Source: Photobacterium arenosum (GTDB lineage: Bacteria > Pseudomonadota > Gammaproteobacteria > Enterobacterales > Vibrionaceae). From it: a stretch of 64,000 bases of DNA. The position numbers and the translations under genes were made by a program. The stretch is from the NCBI RefSeq assembly GCF_014841115.1, contig NZ_JACYTP010000006.1, positions 124,001 through 188,000 of the forward strand, read 5' to 3'. This document shows positions 8,810 through 19,290 of this stretch, in pieces. Below the pieces are notes generated by a model. That model saw only the letters and a list, made by a program, of their open reading frames with translations, did no database searches and was not told the origin of the DNA. Position 1 is the first letter of the stretch. Each line of letters opens with the position of its first letter.

Positions 8810-10891
8810 ATGAGCGGACAGATGCTAGACACCATCGCCCTGACAGAATTGTCAGGCGTCGGCGCCAAAATGGCGGAGAAACTGAGCAAAATCGGCCTTC
8901 ACACCGTACAGGATCTGCTGTTTCACCTGCCGCTGCGTTATGAAGACCGCACCCGGATCTGGCCGATTGCCGCCGTGCAGCCCGGACAGCACCTGACGGT
9001 GCAAGGCGAAGTGCTGCATAACGCCATCAGTTTTGGCAAGCGTCGGATGCTGACGGTCAAGATCAGCGACACAACCGGCTCTGTCACCCTGCGCTTTTTC
9101 AATTTCAACGCCGCGATGAAAAACGCCCTGTCCGAGGGAAAACAGGTCAAAGCCTACGGCGAGATCCGCCGCGGCCAGCACGGGCTGGAAGTGATCCATC
9201 CAGATTACAGCGTGTTTTCTGAACCGACCACACTGGCAGTTGAAGACACCCTCACCCCTGTCTACCCCACCACAGACGGCTTGCGTCAGTTAACCTTGCG
9301 CAGCCTGACCGAACAGGCGCTGAACCTGCTCGACAAAGCCGCGGTCAGCGAATTACTGCCCGAAGGCTTGTACGACAGGCAAATGACCCTGGCCGATGCC
9401 CTGCACCTGATGCACAGGCCCACGCCGAATGTGTCGCTGGATCAGCTGGAAAAAGGTCAGCACCCGGCGCAGCAAAGACTGATCCTGGAAGAATTGCTGG
9501 CACAGAACCTCTCTATGCTGGCGGTTCGCCAGAAAAGTCAGCAGCACCAGGCCTGGCCCTTGCCGCCCAGTACCTCACTCAAAAAGCAGTTACTGGCCGG
9601 CCTGCCCTTCAGCCCGACCGGCGCGCAGCAACGTGTAGTGGCCGATATCGAAACAGACCTGGCCAGAGCCATCCCTATGATGCGTCTGGTGCAGGGCGAT
9701 GTCGGTTCAGGTAAAACACTGGTCGCCGCTTTGGCGGCCGTCCGCGCCATTGACCACGGTTATCAGGTCGCACTGATGGCACCAACCGAATTACTGGCCG
9801 AACAGCATGCCCTCAACTTTGCCCAGTGGCTGGAACCGCTCGGCATTCAGGTGGGCTGGCTGGCCGGCAAACTCAAAGGCAAAGCACGGGACACCGAGCT
9901 GGCCCGCATTGAAAGCGGCGAGGCCAAAATGGTGGTCGGCACGCACGCATTATTTCAGCAGCAGGTCGTGTTCAACAACCTTGCTTTGGTGATCATCGAT
10001 GAACAGCACAGGTTCGGTGTTCACCAACGGCTGGAATTAAGGGAGAAAGGGGCCAACGAAGGCCGGTACCCGCACCAGTTAATCATGACGGCCACGCCGA
10101 TTCCGAGGACACTGGCGATGACCGCCTATGCCGATCTGGAAACCTCGGTGATTGACGAGCTGCCGCCCGGACGAACCCCAATCCAGACCGTTGCCGTTTC
10201 AGACACACGTCGTGCCGACATCATAGCGCGCATCCGCGCGGCCTGCCTCAATGAAGGCCGCCAGGCTTACTGGGTTTGTACCCTGATTGATGAGTCTGAA
10301 GTACTGGAAGCCCAGGCGGCTTCTGATACGGCCACCGAGCTGACGGCACAACTGCCAGAGCTGAAAATCGGGCTGATACATGGCCGGATGAAAGCCACTG
10401 AGAAACAAGACATCATGCAGCGCTTCAAAACCGGAGAGCTGCACCTGCTGGTCGCCACTACTGTGATCGAGGTCGGTGTCGATGTGCCCAACGCCAGCCT
10501 GATGATCATCGAAAACCCGGAGCGACTGGGGCTGGCCCAGCTCCACCAGCTGCGCGGCCGGGTGGGCCGGGGCAATGTGGCCAGCCACTGCGTGCTGCTC
10601 TACCATGCGCCGCTGTCCAAAACCGCCCAGCAGCGGCTGGCGGTACTGCGCGAAAGCAGCGACGGCTTCGTCATTGCCCAGCGTGATTTAGAAATTCGCG
10701 GTCCGGGTGAGCTGCTGGGCACCAAACAAACCGGGATTGCCGATTTCAAAGTCGCCGATCTGGTGCGCGACCAGCACCTTATTCCCCAGGTGCAAAAGCT
10801 GGCGCGTTACCTGCACGAGCAATATCCGGCCAACGCCAAAGCCATCATTGAGCGCTGGCTGGGCCAGAAAGAAAATTACTCTAACGCCTGA
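8810..10891 (+). CDS. recG: ATP-dependent DNA helicase RecG
   Basis: This 693-residue branch-migration helicase regresses stalled forks and acts on Holliday junctions and D-loops. The N-terminal wedge/OB region (roughly 1-200) is followed by the superfamily 2 core with GDVGSGKT (Walker A), DEQHRFG (DExH box), TATPIPRT (motif III), and the C-terminal QLRGRVGRG motif. Length and order are normal. It is separated from trmH by 32 bp. Confidence 0.96.
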   Translation: MSGQMLDTIALTELSGVGAKMAEKLSKIGLHTVQDLLFHLPLRYEDRTRIWPIAAVQPGQHLTVQGEVLHNAISFGKRRMLTVKISDTTGSVTLRFFNFNAAMKNALSEGKQVKAYGEIRRGQHGLEVIHPDYSVFSEPTTLAVEDTLTPVYPTTDGLRQLTLRSLTEQALNLLDKAAVSELLPEGLYDRQMTLADALHLMHRPTPNVSLDQLEKGQHPAQQRLILEELLAQNLSMLAVRQKSQQHQAWPLPPSTSLKKQLLAGLPFSPTGAQQRVVADIETDLARAIPMMRLVQGDVGSGKTLVAALAAVRAIDHGYQVALMAPTELLAEQHALNFAQWLEPLGIQVGWLAGKLKGKARDTELARIESGEAKMVVGTHALFQQQVVFNNLALVIIDEQHRFGVHQRLELREKGANEGRYPHQLIMTATPIPRTLAMTAYADLETSVIDELPPGRTPIQTVAVSDTRRADIIARIRAACLNEGRQAYWVCTLIDESEVLEAQAASDTATELTAQLPELKIGLIHGRMKATEKQDIMQRFKTGELHLLVATTVIEVGVDVPNASLMIIENPERLGLAQLHQLRGRVGRGNVASHCVLLYHAPLSKTAQQRLAVLRESSDGFVIAQRDLEIRGPGELLGTKQTGIADFKVADLVRDQHLIPQVQKLARYLHEQYPANAKAIIERWLGQKENYSNA

Positions 10892-10971
10892 TCGCCAGCC
10901 TTTTCTTTGCTGGTAGCGAAAAAGTGCGGTCATTTTCTGCTTTTAGTCGCTATTTTGCCGTCAATTTAATT

Positions 10972-10987
10972 ACGCAAACGTTTGCTA
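10972..10987 (+). promoter_or_regulatory. PurR operator upstream of the nucleobase permease
   Basis: ACGCAAACGTTTGCTA fits the PurR consensus ANGCAANCGNTTNCNT at every specified position except the last. Its core GCAAACGTTTGC is a perfect 12-base palindrome. It lies 117 bases before the permease start. PurR with hypoxanthine or guanine would be expected to repress this gene. The site is seen; the regulation is inferred. Confidence 0.8.
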
Positions 10988-11103
10988 AAAATAACAACCT
11001 CATTAGAATAGTGGCCACTTTTGACCCAAGGGTCATGGTCGGCTTCAGCGTCTGTCTCCCTCTCAATCTGAAGCCGTCCTGTCGACGCACATAAGGAAGC
11101 ATC

Positions 11104-12477
11104 ATGACTGGCCAGCACCAAGAAATAACGCCACCGCGTTCATCCGATTTGATCTACCGACTCGATGACAGACCGCCTTTGCCACAAACCCTGTTTGCGG
11201 CTGTGCAGCATTTGCTGGCGATGTTCGTGGCCGTGATTACGCCGTCGCTGATTATCTGTCAGGCACTGGGCCTGCCCGCCAGCGATACCAATACCATAGT
11301 CAGTATGTCGCTGCTGGCTTCCGGGGTCGCCTCCTTCATTCAAATCCGCACCATAGGCCCGGTCGGCTCCGGTCTGCTGTCGATTCAGGGCACCAGCTTC
11401 AACTTTCTTGGCCCAATCATAGGGGCCGGGCTGGCGATGAAAGCCGGCGGGGCCGACGTGCCCACCATGATGGCGGCGATTTTCGGTACTATCCTTGCGG
11501 CTTCTCTCACTGAAGTCGCTATTTCGCGTATTTTGCAGCACACACGCCGCATCATCACGCCATTGGTGTCCGGCATTGTAGTCACCCTGATTGGTCTGAC
11601 GCTGATTCAGATCGGCCTGACCTCCATCGGCGGCGGCTATGCCGCCATTGAAAACGGTAGCTTTGGCAGCCTGGACAAGCTCCTGCTGGCCGGCATAGTG
11701 CTGGGGCTGATCGTGCTGCTGAACCGGATGAAAAACCCGTATCTGCGTGTCTCGTCGATTGTGATTGCCATGGCGGCTGGCACTCTCACAGCCTGGGGAA
11801 TGGGCATGATAGACAGCAGCCAGCTCGCGGAAACCAGCCTGATTGCAGTCCCCGCACCGATGCAATACGGCCTCGGATTTGACTGGTCTTTGCTGATCCC
11901 GCTGGTAATCGTCTTCGCCATTACTTCACTGGAAGCCATTGGCGATATCACGGCTACCTCGGAAACCTCTGAACAGCCCGTCAGTGGTCCTGTCTACATG
12001 AAGCGCATCAAAGGCGGCGTGCTGGCTGACGGCATCAACTCGGCACTGGCTGCAGTGCTGAACAGCTTCCCGAACTCCACCTTCAGCCAGAACAACGGCA
12101 TTATCCAGCTGACCGGCGTTGCCAGCCGCTACATCGGCTATTTTGTCGCAGGTATGCTGGTACTGCTCGGCCTGTTCCCGGCTGTTGCCAACCTGGTACA
12201 GCTGATCCCGGAACCTGTGCTGGGCGGCGCCACTATTGTGATGTTCGGCACCATCGCCGCTTCTGGGGTGCGGATTATCTCCCGCTGTGAGCTGGACCGC
12301 CGCGCCATTCTGATCATGGCACTGTCTTTCTCTATGGGGCTGGGCATTGCACAAAAACCGGAAATTCTGCAGTTCATGCCGGATATTGTGAAGAGCATTC
12401 TGTCCTCCGGCATGGCGGCTGGTGGCCTGACGGCGATTTTGCTGAACCTGATCCTGCCGGAAGAGAAGAAAGGCTGA
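11104..12477 (+). CDS. NCS2-family nucleobase (xanthine/uracil type) permease
   Basis: An inner-membrane nucleobase:proton symporter of 457 residues with about 14 hydrophobic segments. The helix 1 motif [14 protein letters not shown] and the conserved central region [17 protein letters not shown], with its acidic residue, mark the NCS2 family. The length and N-terminal extension fit the XanP/XanQ branch better than UraA. The PurR box upstream supports a purine substrate, although uracil or urate transport cannot be excluded. A strong AAGGAAG site precedes the ATG. The same gene lies between recG and envZ in other vibrios, from memory. Confidence 0.85.
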   Translation: MTGQHQEITPPRSSDLIYRLDDRPPLPQTLFAAVQHLLAMFVAVITPSLIICQALGLPASDTNTIVSMSLLASGVASFIQIRTIGPVGSGLLSIQGTSFNFLGPIIGAGLAMKAGGADVPTMMAAIFGTILAASLTEVAISRILQHTRRIITPLVSGIVVTLIGLTLIQIGLTSIGGGYAAIENGSFGSLDKLLLAGIVLGLIVLLNRMKNPYLRVSSIVIAMAAGTLTAWGMGMIDSSQLAETSLIAVPAPMQYGLGFDWSLLIPLVIVFAITSLEAIGDITATSETSEQPVSGPVYMKRIKGGVLADGINSALAAVLNSFPNSTFSQNNGIIQLTGVASRYIGYFVAGMLVLLGLFPAVANLVQLIPEPVLGGATIVMFGTIAASGVRIISRCELDRRAILIMALSFSMGLGIAQKPEILQFMPDIVKSILSSGMAAGGLTAILLNLILPEEKKG

Positions 12478-12506
12478 TTCTTTTCGGCTATTCGTACAAT
12501 GCTATC

Positions 12507-12529
12507 CCTCCCCCTTTTCAAGGGGGAGG
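12507..12529. repeat. CCTCCCCCTT hairpin, possible repeat family and bidirectional terminator
   Basis: CCTCCCCCTT and AAGGGGGAGG form a perfect 10-bp stem with a 3-base loop, between the convergent permease and envZ genes. A closely similar hairpin occurs at 56267-56291 and a half copy at about 56225-56237, all in gene ends. It may act as a terminator, but the spread of copies suggests a dispersed REP-like repeat. Confidence 0.65.
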
Positions 12530-12553
12530 TCAGGAGGGGACTAGGAAAAGAAC

Positions 12554-13918
12554 TTAAGACTTCACACTCCGCTTGCCATTGTGTTTGACTGTCCGCACCG
12601 GCAGGCTGATCTGCACTTTCAAGCCACCGGCACTGCGGTTACTGAACTGAATGTCGCCCTGATGCTGATCCACAATACGCTTGACGATAGCCAGTCCCAG
12701 TCCGGTGCCTTCCGCGTCACTGCCCCGGGCACTGTCGCCGCGGGTCAGCGGCTGCATCATTCTGGCCACCTGATCCGGTTCAATACCCGGACCATCATCC
12801 TCAACACAGAACCAGGCCATCTGGCGATCGGCCGTCATGCCGCTGGTGACCCGCACCCAACCGTGGCCGTAGCGAAGCGCATTCACCAGCAGGTTGCTGA
12901 TCAGCCGCTTAATGGCCACCCCGTTGGCATACACTTTGCCGTTAATGGTCCCCAGCGACTGTTCAATCCCGCGCTCAATGCCCCCTTCTGCTTCTGCCAC
13001 ATCTTCAAGCAGAATATTCAGTTCGAGTAGTTCCTGCTCCAGCAATTGGGTGGATTTCAGGTACTCCATAAACTGACTGATGATGGCATTACACTCCTCG
13101 GTGTCTTTAATCATGCTTTCAGCCAGATAGGCATCTTCGGGCGACATCATTTCGGTCGCCAGGCGGATACGGGTCAGCGGGGTGCGCAAATCATGGCTGA
13201 CACCGGCCAGCAGCAATGCCCTGTCGTCTTCGAGCTGTTTAATACCATCACCCATACGATTAAAGGCTTTGGTGACCGCCCGGATCTCCGAGGCTCCCTG
13301 CACATCCAGATGTGGCGGAGATCCACCTTTTGCCACCTCTAAAGCCGCCTGCTCCAGCGCCACCAGAGGACGATTCTGGATCCGGATAAACATCCAGCCC
13401 CCGGCGATCACCATCACAGCAATAAACAGGCTGTAACCAAACAGCGGCGCAAAATCTTCTTCCTGCAATTCGGACAGTGGCACCCGCATCAGGTAACCCG
13501 GCATGGCGTCGCAGTCGAGCCACAGCACATAGCTGTCTGTCCCCAGCACCAGGCGCACTTCCGTCGGTGTGTTCAGCTCTCGGGTCATTTCCTCACTGAG
13601 GTAATCAATGCGGGTCGCTTCCCTGAATTCAGCCGATTCTGGACTGTCATCGGCATGAAGCGTGACCCCCAACTGCTCCAGCAGTTGCCGGCGCAGCGGG
13701 GTATCGAGATGAAACTTGTGGCCATCGGCCAGTTCCACGTCTTCTTTGAGCATCAGTTTGACTTCATAAGCCATGATGCGGTTGAACTGCTGCAGACTCG
13801 GTAACAGTGCATAATTCAGCACCGCCAGATAGGAAAAAATCTGGCTGGCTATCAGCAAGCCAGCCAGCAGGATCAGAGTGCGGGTAAAGGTCGAGCGCGG
13901 CGACAGGCGCATCGGCAT
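12554..13918 (-). CDS. envZ: osmosensing histidine kinase EnvZ
   Basis: An inner-membrane sensor kinase/phosphatase of 454 residues that controls OmpR. It has two membrane segments (near 15-37 and 160-180) around a periplasmic domain, then HAMP, the phospho-acceptor box [16 protein letters not shown], and the ATPase domain with N-box [16 protein letters not shown] and GTGLGLAIV. It starts 3 bases after the ompR stop, so the two are co-transcribed and probably translationally coupled. Confidence 0.95.
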   Translation of the reverse strand: MPMRLSPRSTFTRTLILLAGLLIASQIFSYLAVLNYALLPSLQQFNRIMAYEVKLMLKEDVELADGHKFHLDTPLRRQLLEQLGVTLHADDSPESAEFREATRIDYLSEEMTRELNTPTEVRLVLGTDSYVLWLDCDAMPGYLMRVPLSELQEEDFAPLFGYSLFIAVMVIAGGWMFIRIQNRPLVALEQAALEVAKGGSPPHLDVQGASEIRAVTKAFNRMGDGIKQLEDDRALLLAGVSHDLRTPLTRIRLATEMMSPEDAYLAESMIKDTEECNAIISQFMEYLKSTQLLEQELLELNILLEDVAEAEGGIERGIEQSLGTINGKVYANGVAIKRLISNLLVNALRYGHGWVRVTSGMTADRQMAWFCVEDDGPGIEPDQVARMMQPLTRGDSARGSDAEGTGLGLAIVKRIVDQHQGDIQFSNRSAGGLKVQISLPVRTVKHNGKRSVKS

Positions 13919-13921
13919 GGT

Positions 13922-14641
13922 TTAGGCCTCGCTGCCGTCTGGGACAAACACGTAACCCAGCCCCCAGACGGTCTGAATATAACGTGGACGGCTCGGATCT
14001 TCTTCAATCATGCGGCGAAGACGCGAGATCTGCACGTCAATTGAACGCTCCATCGCCGAGTATTCGCGGCCGCGGGCCATGTTCATCAGCTTATCGCGCG
14101 ACATCGGCTCGCGGGCGTTGGTCACTAAGGCTTTGAGCACCGCAAATTCACCGGAGGTCAGCGGCATGGCTTCCTCCCCGCGGAACATTTCCCGGGTACC
14201 CAGATTGAGGCGAAACTCACCAAAGGTGATGATCTTACCTTCCACACTCGGCGCGCCAGGTGCTTCGACCGTCTGACGACGCAGTACTGCACGGATACGG
14301 GCCAGCAACTCGCGCGGATTAAACGGCTTGGGCAGGTAATCGTCGGCACCGACTTCCAGACCGACAATCCGGTCGACTTCGTCGCCCTTGGCCGTCAGCA
14401 TCAGAATAGGCAGCATGTTGTTGGCATTGCGCAGACGACGGCAGATAGACAGGCCATCTTCACCCGGCAACATCAGATCCAATACCATCAGGTGGAAATT
14501 CTCACGGGCCAGCAGGCGGTCCATTTGCTCGCCATTGGCTACACTACGCACCTGGAATCCCTGCTCAGACAGGTAACGCTCCAGCAAGGCGCGCAGGCGC
14601 ATGTCGTCATCAACCACTAAAATCTTGAAATTGTCTTGCAT
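13922..14641 (-). CDS. ompR: response regulator OmpR
   Basis: This 239-residue transcription factor controls porin and osmotic-stress genes. The receiver domain carries ILVVDDDMRLRALLERYL, the phospho-accepting Asp in VLDLMLPG, and TAKGDEVDR. The C-terminal winged helix includes RSIDVQISRLRRMIEEDP and YIQTVWGLGYVF. It is nearly identical in phrasing to the enterobacterial protein. First gene of the ompR-envZ operon, read leftward. Confidence 0.97.
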   Translation of the reverse strand: MQDNFKILVVDDDMRLRALLERYLSEQGFQVRSVANGEQMDRLLARENFHLMVLDLMLPGEDGLSICRRLRNANNMLPILMLTAKGDEVDRIVGLEVGADDYLPKPFNPRELLARIRAVLRRQTVEAPGAPSVEGKIITFGEFRLNLGTREMFRGEEAMPLTSGEFAVLKALVTNAREPMSRDKLMNMARGREYSAMERSIDVQISRLRRMIEEDPSRPRYIQTVWGLGYVFVPDGSEA

Positions 14642-14784
14642 CGTTCCACCTTATGCTTCGAACTCTGGATGTCGCCGAGGTGCTATTTTACGCGACCGCT
14701 GCCTGTTCTGACTGAAACAGTGAGCAAATGATCACCGTGAAATTGTTACCGAGTGTGTCCCCACCCCCGGCATGCCTTTAGATA

Positions 14785-15261
14785 TTAGTCTGTTACGTAA
14801 GTTATCGTATTGATGAACCAGACTTTATCACCTTCTGGCGTGCGTACTACCACTTCATCATCCACTTCTTTTTTCAGTAGCGCCCGCGCCATCGGCGAAT
14901 CGATAGAAATGTAATCCCTGCGGCCGAAAATTTCGTCATAGCCGACAATGCGGAATTTTTTGCTGTCACCGGCTTCGTTTTCCACCTCGACCCAGGCACC
15001 GAAAAACACCTTGCCTTCCTGCACCGGGGAATAATCGACAATTTTCACTTTCTCTAACGTTTTGCGCAGGTAACGCACCCGGCGGTCAATTTCACGCAGA
15101 CGCTTTTTGTTGTACTGATAATCAGCATTCTCCGAGCGATCACCCAGACTGGCCGCCCAGGTAACTTTCTTGGTGACTTCCGGCCGCTCTTCCTGCCACA
15201 GAAAATCCAGCTCCTGCTTGAGCCGGTTATACCCTTCCCGGGTGATCAAAGGGGTTCTCAT
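14785..15261 (-). CDS. greB: transcript cleavage factor GreB
   Basis: This 158-residue factor enters the RNA polymerase secondary channel and triggers cleavage of backtracked RNA. It has the N-terminal coiled coil with the acidic tip DRSENADYQYNKKRLREIDRR and the C-terminal FKBP-like domain. The sequence favours GreB over GreA: it opens MRTPLITREGYNRL and has VEVENEAGDSKKF. It is divergent from tex; about 210 bp separates the two starts. Confidence 0.95.
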   Translation of the reverse strand: MRTPLITREGYNRLKQELDFLWQEERPEVTKKVTWAASLGDRSENADYQYNKKRLREIDRRVRYLRKTLEKVKIVDYSPVQEGKVFFGAWVEVENEAGDSKKFRIVGYDEIFGRRDYISIDSPMARALLKKEVDDEVVVRTPEGDKVWFINTITYVTD

Positions 15262-15472
15262 TGCGTCTGTCTCTGCTTACTGGTAATGGCTTGATTATAC
15301 GATGTTGTAAGGCCTGACGGCGAGTTGTTCGCATGCTCCGGACGGCACCAAGATCACACCTGTCCGCACGGCTGGCAAACTCCTGACATTTTGCCGGTGC
15401 AAGAACGCTGACGGCCAGGCGGAATTGTGGTTAGATGGTCGGCCTGAGACAAACTGTATCCAAAGGAATTCT

Positions 15473-17794
15473 ATGACCACGAGTATCCATCACCTGATTG
15501 CGTCTGAACTGAATGTCAAAACGCAGCAGGTTGCCGCAGCCGTGGCGCTACTCGATGACGGTAACACCGTCCCCTTTATTGCCCGTTACCGTAAAGAAGT
15601 GACCGACGGGCTGGACGATACCCAGCTGCGTAATCTGGAGTCCCGCCTGGGCTACCTGCGTGAGCTGGAAGACCGCCGTCAGGTGATCCTCAAATCCATT
15701 ACCGAGCAGGACAAGTTGACGCCTGAGCTGAAAGCTGAAATCTTATCAGCCGACAGCAAAACCCGGCTCGAAGATCTGTACCTGCCTTATAAACCCAAGC
15801 GCCGCACCAAGGGCCAGATTGCGATTGAAGCCGGTCTGGAGCCGCTGGCCGATCTGCTGTGGTCACAACCGGACAACGATCCGGACATCGCTGCTGCCAG
15901 CTATGTGTCTGCCGACAAAGGTGTCGCCGATAGCAAAGCGGCCCTGGACGGTGCCCGCGCTATTTTAATGGAGCGCTTTGCCGAAGACGCGGCGCTGCTG
16001 GATAAAATCCGCCGCCACCTGCAGGGCAATGCCGAGCTGACCGCCCGCGTGGTAGAGGGTAAAGAGCAGGAAGGCGCCAAGTTCAAAGACTACTTCGAGC
16101 ACAACGAGAAACTGACCCAGGTGCCGTCACACCGTGCGCTGGCGATGTTCCGCGGCCGTAACGAAGGGGTGCTGCAACTGGCGCTCAACGCTGATCCGAA
16201 TCAGGAAGAAGGCGTGCGCGGCTCTTACTGTGAAGTCATTATTGCCGATCACTATGGTGTGAACCTGGGCGCAAAACCGGCGGATAGCTGGCGTAAGCAG
16301 GTGATCAGCTGGGCATGGCGCATCAAGATTCTGATGCACATGGAAACCGAACTGATGGCGGCACTGCGCGAGAAAGCTGAAGACGGCGCGATGCAGGTGT
16401 TTGCCGACAATCTGAACGATCTGCTGATGGCCGCCCCTGCCGGCCCGCGCATGACACTGGCGCTCGATCCGGGCCTGCGTACCGGCTGTAAAGTGGCCGT
16501 CGTCGACAGCACAGGTAAGCTGGTCGATACCGCTACCATTTATCCGCACCAGCCACAGAAACAGGTGGCCCAGTCCGCCGCCACTGTGCTGGCACTGCTG
16601 AAAAAACATAACGTTGATCTGATTGCGATCGGTAACGGCACTGCTTCACGTGAAACCGACAGTTTCGTGGCAAAGCTGCTGAAAGACAACAACCTGAAGA
16701 TTCAGAGCGTGATGGTCAGCGAAGCCGGGGCCTCGGTGTACTCGGCCTCTGAGCTGGCCGCCAACGAGTTCCCGAACCTGGATGTGTCGCTGCGCGGCGC
16801 GGTTTCCATCGGACGTCGCCTGCAGGATCCGCTGGCCGAGCTGGTGAAAATCGATCCCAAATCCATCGGTGTCGGCCAGTATCAGCACGATGTCAGCCAG
16901 AGCAATCTGGCTAAGCGTCTGGACGCGGTGGTGGAAGACTGTGTTAACGCCGTGGGTGTCGATGTCAACACCGCCTCACCAGCCCTGCTGACCCGCGTGG
17001 CCGGTCTGTCGCCGGCGATTGCCAGCAATATCGTGGCTTACCGTGACGAGCACGGCCGCTTTGATGCCCGCACCACACTGAAGAAAGTGTCGCGTCTGGG
17101 CCCCAAAGCCTTTGAGCAGTGCGCCGGTTTCCTGCGGATCATGAACGGTAAGAACCCGCTGGATGCTTCCGCCGTCCACCCGGAATCCTATGATGTGGTC
17201 AAAGCCATCGCAGCGAAAAACGGCAAGCCGCTCGATGCCCTGATCGGAAACAGTGAGTTCCTGCGCGGTCTGAAAGCAGCCGACTACACCACGGACGAAG
17301 TCGGCCTGCCGACCGTCACCGACATCATTCGCGAGCTGGACAAGCCAGGCCGCGACCCGCGCCCTGAGTTCAAAACCGCCACCTTTGCCGAAGGCATTCA
17401 CGAAGTGAAAGATCTGGTGCCGGGCATGGTATTGGAAGGGGTGATCACCAATGTGACCAACTTCGGCGCCTTTGTCGATATCGGTGTTCATCAGGACGGT
17501 CTGGTCCACATTTCGGCGCTGTCGGACAAATTCATCTCCGATCCGCGCGAAGTGGTCAAAGCCGGCGATGTGGTGAAAGTCAAAGTGATGGAAGTGGACT
17601 TGCAGCGCAAACGTATTGCCCTGTCGATGCGCCTGAGCGACGAGCCGGGCCAGGAAGCCAGCCACAAACCGCAGGGCGGCCAGCGTCAGGGCGAGCAAAC
17701 ACGCCGGGCGCCTCGTCAGCAGCGTGACAGTCAGCCGGACAACAACGCCATGGGCGGTGCCTTTGCCGCGGCGTTTGCCAAAGCCAAGAAGTAA
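15473..17794 (+). CDS. tex: Tex-family RNA-binding transcription accessory protein
   Basis: This 773-residue protein belongs to the Tex/YhgF family. The N-terminal helical part ([17 protein letters not shown], then [18 protein letters not shown]) precedes a YqgF RNase H-like domain ([17 protein letters not shown]). Helix-hairpin-helix repeats follow ([21 protein letters not shown]), and then a C-terminal S1 RNA-binding domain ([24 protein letters not shown]). The tail is basic and Gln-rich. The ATG at 15473 has AAGGA 7 bases upstream; an in-frame GTG at 15425 lacks such a site and adds non-family sequence. Confidence 0.95.
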   Translation: MTTSIHHLIASELNVKTQQVAAAVALLDDGNTVPFIARYRKEVTDGLDDTQLRNLESRLGYLRELEDRRQVILKSITEQDKLTPELKAEILSADSKTRLEDLYLPYKPKRRTKGQIAIEAGLEPLADLLWSQPDNDPDIAAASYVSADKGVADSKAALDGARAILMERFAEDAALLDKIRRHLQGNAELTARVVEGKEQEGAKFKDYFEHNEKLTQVPSHRALAMFRGRNEGVLQLALNADPNQEEGVRGSYCEVIIADHYGVNLGAKPADSWRKQVISWAWRIKILMHMETELMAALREKAEDGAMQVFADNLNDLLMAAPAGPRMTLALDPGLRTGCKVAVVDSTGKLVDTATIYPHQPQKQVAQSAATVLALLKKHNVDLIAIGNGTASRETDSFVAKLLKDNNLKIQSVMVSEAGASVYSASELAANEFPNLDVSLRGAVSIGRRLQDPLAELVKIDPKSIGVGQYQHDVSQSNLAKRLDAVVEDCVNAVGVDVNTASPALLTRVAGLSPAIASNIVAYRDEHGRFDARTTLKKVSRLGPKAFEQCAGFLRIMNGKNPLDASAVHPESYDVVKAIAAKNGKPLDALIGNSEFLRGLKAADYTTDEVGLPTVTDIIRELDKPGRDPRPEFKTATFAEGIHEVKDLVPGMVLEGVITNVTNFGAFVDIGVHQDGLVHISALSDKFISDPREVVKAGDVVKVKVMEVDLQRKRIALSMRLSDEPGQEASHKPQGGQRQGEQTRRAPRQQRDSQPDNNAMGGAFAAAFAKAKK

Positions 17795-17813
17795 TCCTCA
17801 GCCATAAAACAAT

Positions 17814-17839
17814 AAAGGTGGGTTTGACCCGCCTTTTTT
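17814..17839 (+). terminator. intrinsic terminator of tex
   Basis: AAAGGTGGG pairs with CCCGCCTTT (one T-G wobble) around a 5-base loop, ending in a run of six T. It starts about 20 bases after the tex stop and ends before the convergent small gene. Confidence 0.85.
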
Positions 17840-17864
17840 GTCTTTCACTTATAAAAATAATCAA

Positions 17865-18329
17865 TCAGACAATTTTCAGCATTTCGGTGGGCGGATTCGG
17901 CACTGTGGCCTGGGCATACTTGTAGCGAATCACGCTGCGGATACGTTCCATTTTGCTGATCTGGGCCAGCTCTTCAAGCAGCGCCCTTGGCAAGCGGATG
18001 TGCATGCTGTAACCCAGCTCGCTGACATCTTTCATATAACTGTCTGCCGACAGTGCCAGCACCAGTTGTTCAAATTCCTGCTGATAGCCGTAGCTTTTTT
18101 GCTGGGCGGCATCCAGCGAAGCGTAATCCGGATGTTCACTGGGATCCCAGCCTGGCCGCCGCATTTGTTTGTCATCGCCTTTGAGCGAAGGCTCGCTGCC
18201 AGAGGGGAGACTGGCACTGGCCGGGCGCACTTTTTCACGGATCTTGTTATCGCGCGCAGCCTGCTCCGTCATCGGATTTACCGATGGCGCCAGTGTCGGT
18301 ATACCGGCATTCAGGGGCGACACTATCAT
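17865..18329 (-). CDS. conserved hypothetical protein next to bioH
   Basis: A 154-residue cytoplasmic protein with no signal peptide or membrane segment. The N-terminal third is polar and Pro/Ser-rich, so probably disordered. The C-terminal half is helical, with RLPRALLEELAQISKMERIRSV and a closing TVPNPPTEMLKIV. I do not recognise a domain; from memory a similar protein lies beside bioH in vibrios and is sometimes labelled a Lon protease, which nothing in this sequence supports. The start at 18329 has AGGAG about 10 bases upstream. An ATG at 18383 would add 18 residues without a good site. Confidence 0.65.
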   Translation of the reverse strand: MIVSPLNAGIPTLAPSVNPMTEQAARDNKIREKVRPASASLPSGSEPSLKGDDKQMRRPGWDPSEHPDYASLDAAQQKSYGYQQEFEQLVLALSADSYMKDVSELGYSMHIRLPRALLEELAQISKMERIRSVIRYKYAQATVPNPPTEMLKIV

Positions 18330-18411
18330 CTTCAGGCGACTCCTACAGTGAGCCACAGGCTCTACGCTGACGCACCCGAGCAACGGCTGTAGTGCGCCTC
18401 ATGAATAACTG

Positions 18412-18434
18412 CAAAAATGGCAGAAACCTCTGCC
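18412..18434 (-). terminator. intrinsic terminator of bioH
   Basis: On the minus strand GGCAGA and TCTGCC form a 6-bp stem with a 4-base loop, followed by ATTTTTG. It lies about 32 bases after the bioH stop. Confidence 0.7.
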
Positions 18435-18465
18435 GCTACACTTTGATTATCGGCCACTCAAGGTT

Positions 18466-19290
18466 TTACTTTAATATTTCTGTGGATTCTGTCGCCAGGG
18501 CTGCCGAGGCATTACCTTCAATAAACACCTGTAATGACTGCAGAAAGTCCTGCGGGTGGGAAATAAAGGGCGCATGGGAGGCTTGCGGAAAAACCACTTT
18601 CTCTGACTGCGGTGCCAGCTTGTCCATATCACTGGCAACTTTGACCGGCACCAGCCCGTCAAGCCGGCCATAGAGACGCAACCAGGGCTGTTGGATCTGT
18701 CCCAGCTGCTGGCGCAAATCCACCTCCGCCAGCATGTCCAGACCGGCAGCCAGCGCGTCCGGTGACGGCTGGGGACGCGACAGCACGGCCTGCTTGAGTA
18801 ACCGGATGTCCTGCCGTGCACTCGGACTGCCCATCGCCTGCAGCGCCATGAAGCGCTCAACCGTCAGGCTGAAATCGTCACTGAGCTGTTGCTGGAAATC
18901 ACTCAGTACCTGAGGCCTGATGCCGCGCCAGCTATCCATCGCGGCAAAACGCGGTGAACTGGCCACAGTGATCAGCTTGCTGACCCGCTCAGGCGCCTGC
19001 AGCGCCGCCTGCTTGGCGATCAGTCCGCCCAGCGACCAGCCCAGCCAGACCGCTCGTGCCGGCGCGCTAGCCAGTAAGGCGTCCGCCATCGCTTCAACAG
19101 ACTGCGCCTTGACACCGGCACTGTAACCATAGCCCGGCATGTCAACAACATGCACCCGGTATTGTTCTTCCAGCTGCGGCACCAGATGCTGCCAGACAGC
19201 GCCATTCATGCCCCAGCCATGAATGAGAACCAGATCGGAACCCTGAGCCAGGTCCTGACCAAATGCTTGCCAGTAGACAGATGCCGTCAT
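18466..19290 (-). CDS. bioH: pimeloyl-ACP methyl ester carboxylesterase
   Basis: Alpha/beta hydrolase that removes the methyl group from pimeloyl-ACP methyl ester, ending the pimelate-building stage of biotin synthesis. The 274-residue protein shows LVLIHGWGMNGAVW (oxyanion region), the nucleophile elbow GWSLGG, an acidic residue around YGRLDGLVP, and the His in QASHAPFISHP. The ATG at 19290 has AGGAAG at proper spacing. This start overlaps the possible start of the divergent comF gene. Confidence 0.93.
   Translation of the reverse strand: MTASVYWQAFGQDLAQGSDLVLIHGWGMNGAVWQHLVPQLEEQYRVHVVDMPGYGYSAGVKAQSVEAMADALLASAPARAVWLGWSLGGLIAKQAALQAPERVSKLITVASSPRFAAMDSWRGIRPQVLSDFQQQLSDDFSLTVERFMALQAMGSPSARQDIRLLKQAVLSRPQPSPDALAAGLDMLAEVDLRQQLGQIQQPWLRLYGRLDGLVPVKVASDMDKLAPQSEKVVFPQASHAPFISHPQDFLQSLQVFIEGNASAALATESTEILK

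Noticed and set aside
10914..10932. AAGTGCGGT followed by CATTTT, like the Haemophilus DNA-uptake sequence
   Set aside because: A single 9-base match is expected about once in two windows of this size, and I noticed no other copy. The organism is not Pasteurellaceae.
17865..18329. Lon protease for the gene beside bioH
   Set aside because: No ATPase or Ser-Lys protease motif is present; the name seems to be a propagated label.
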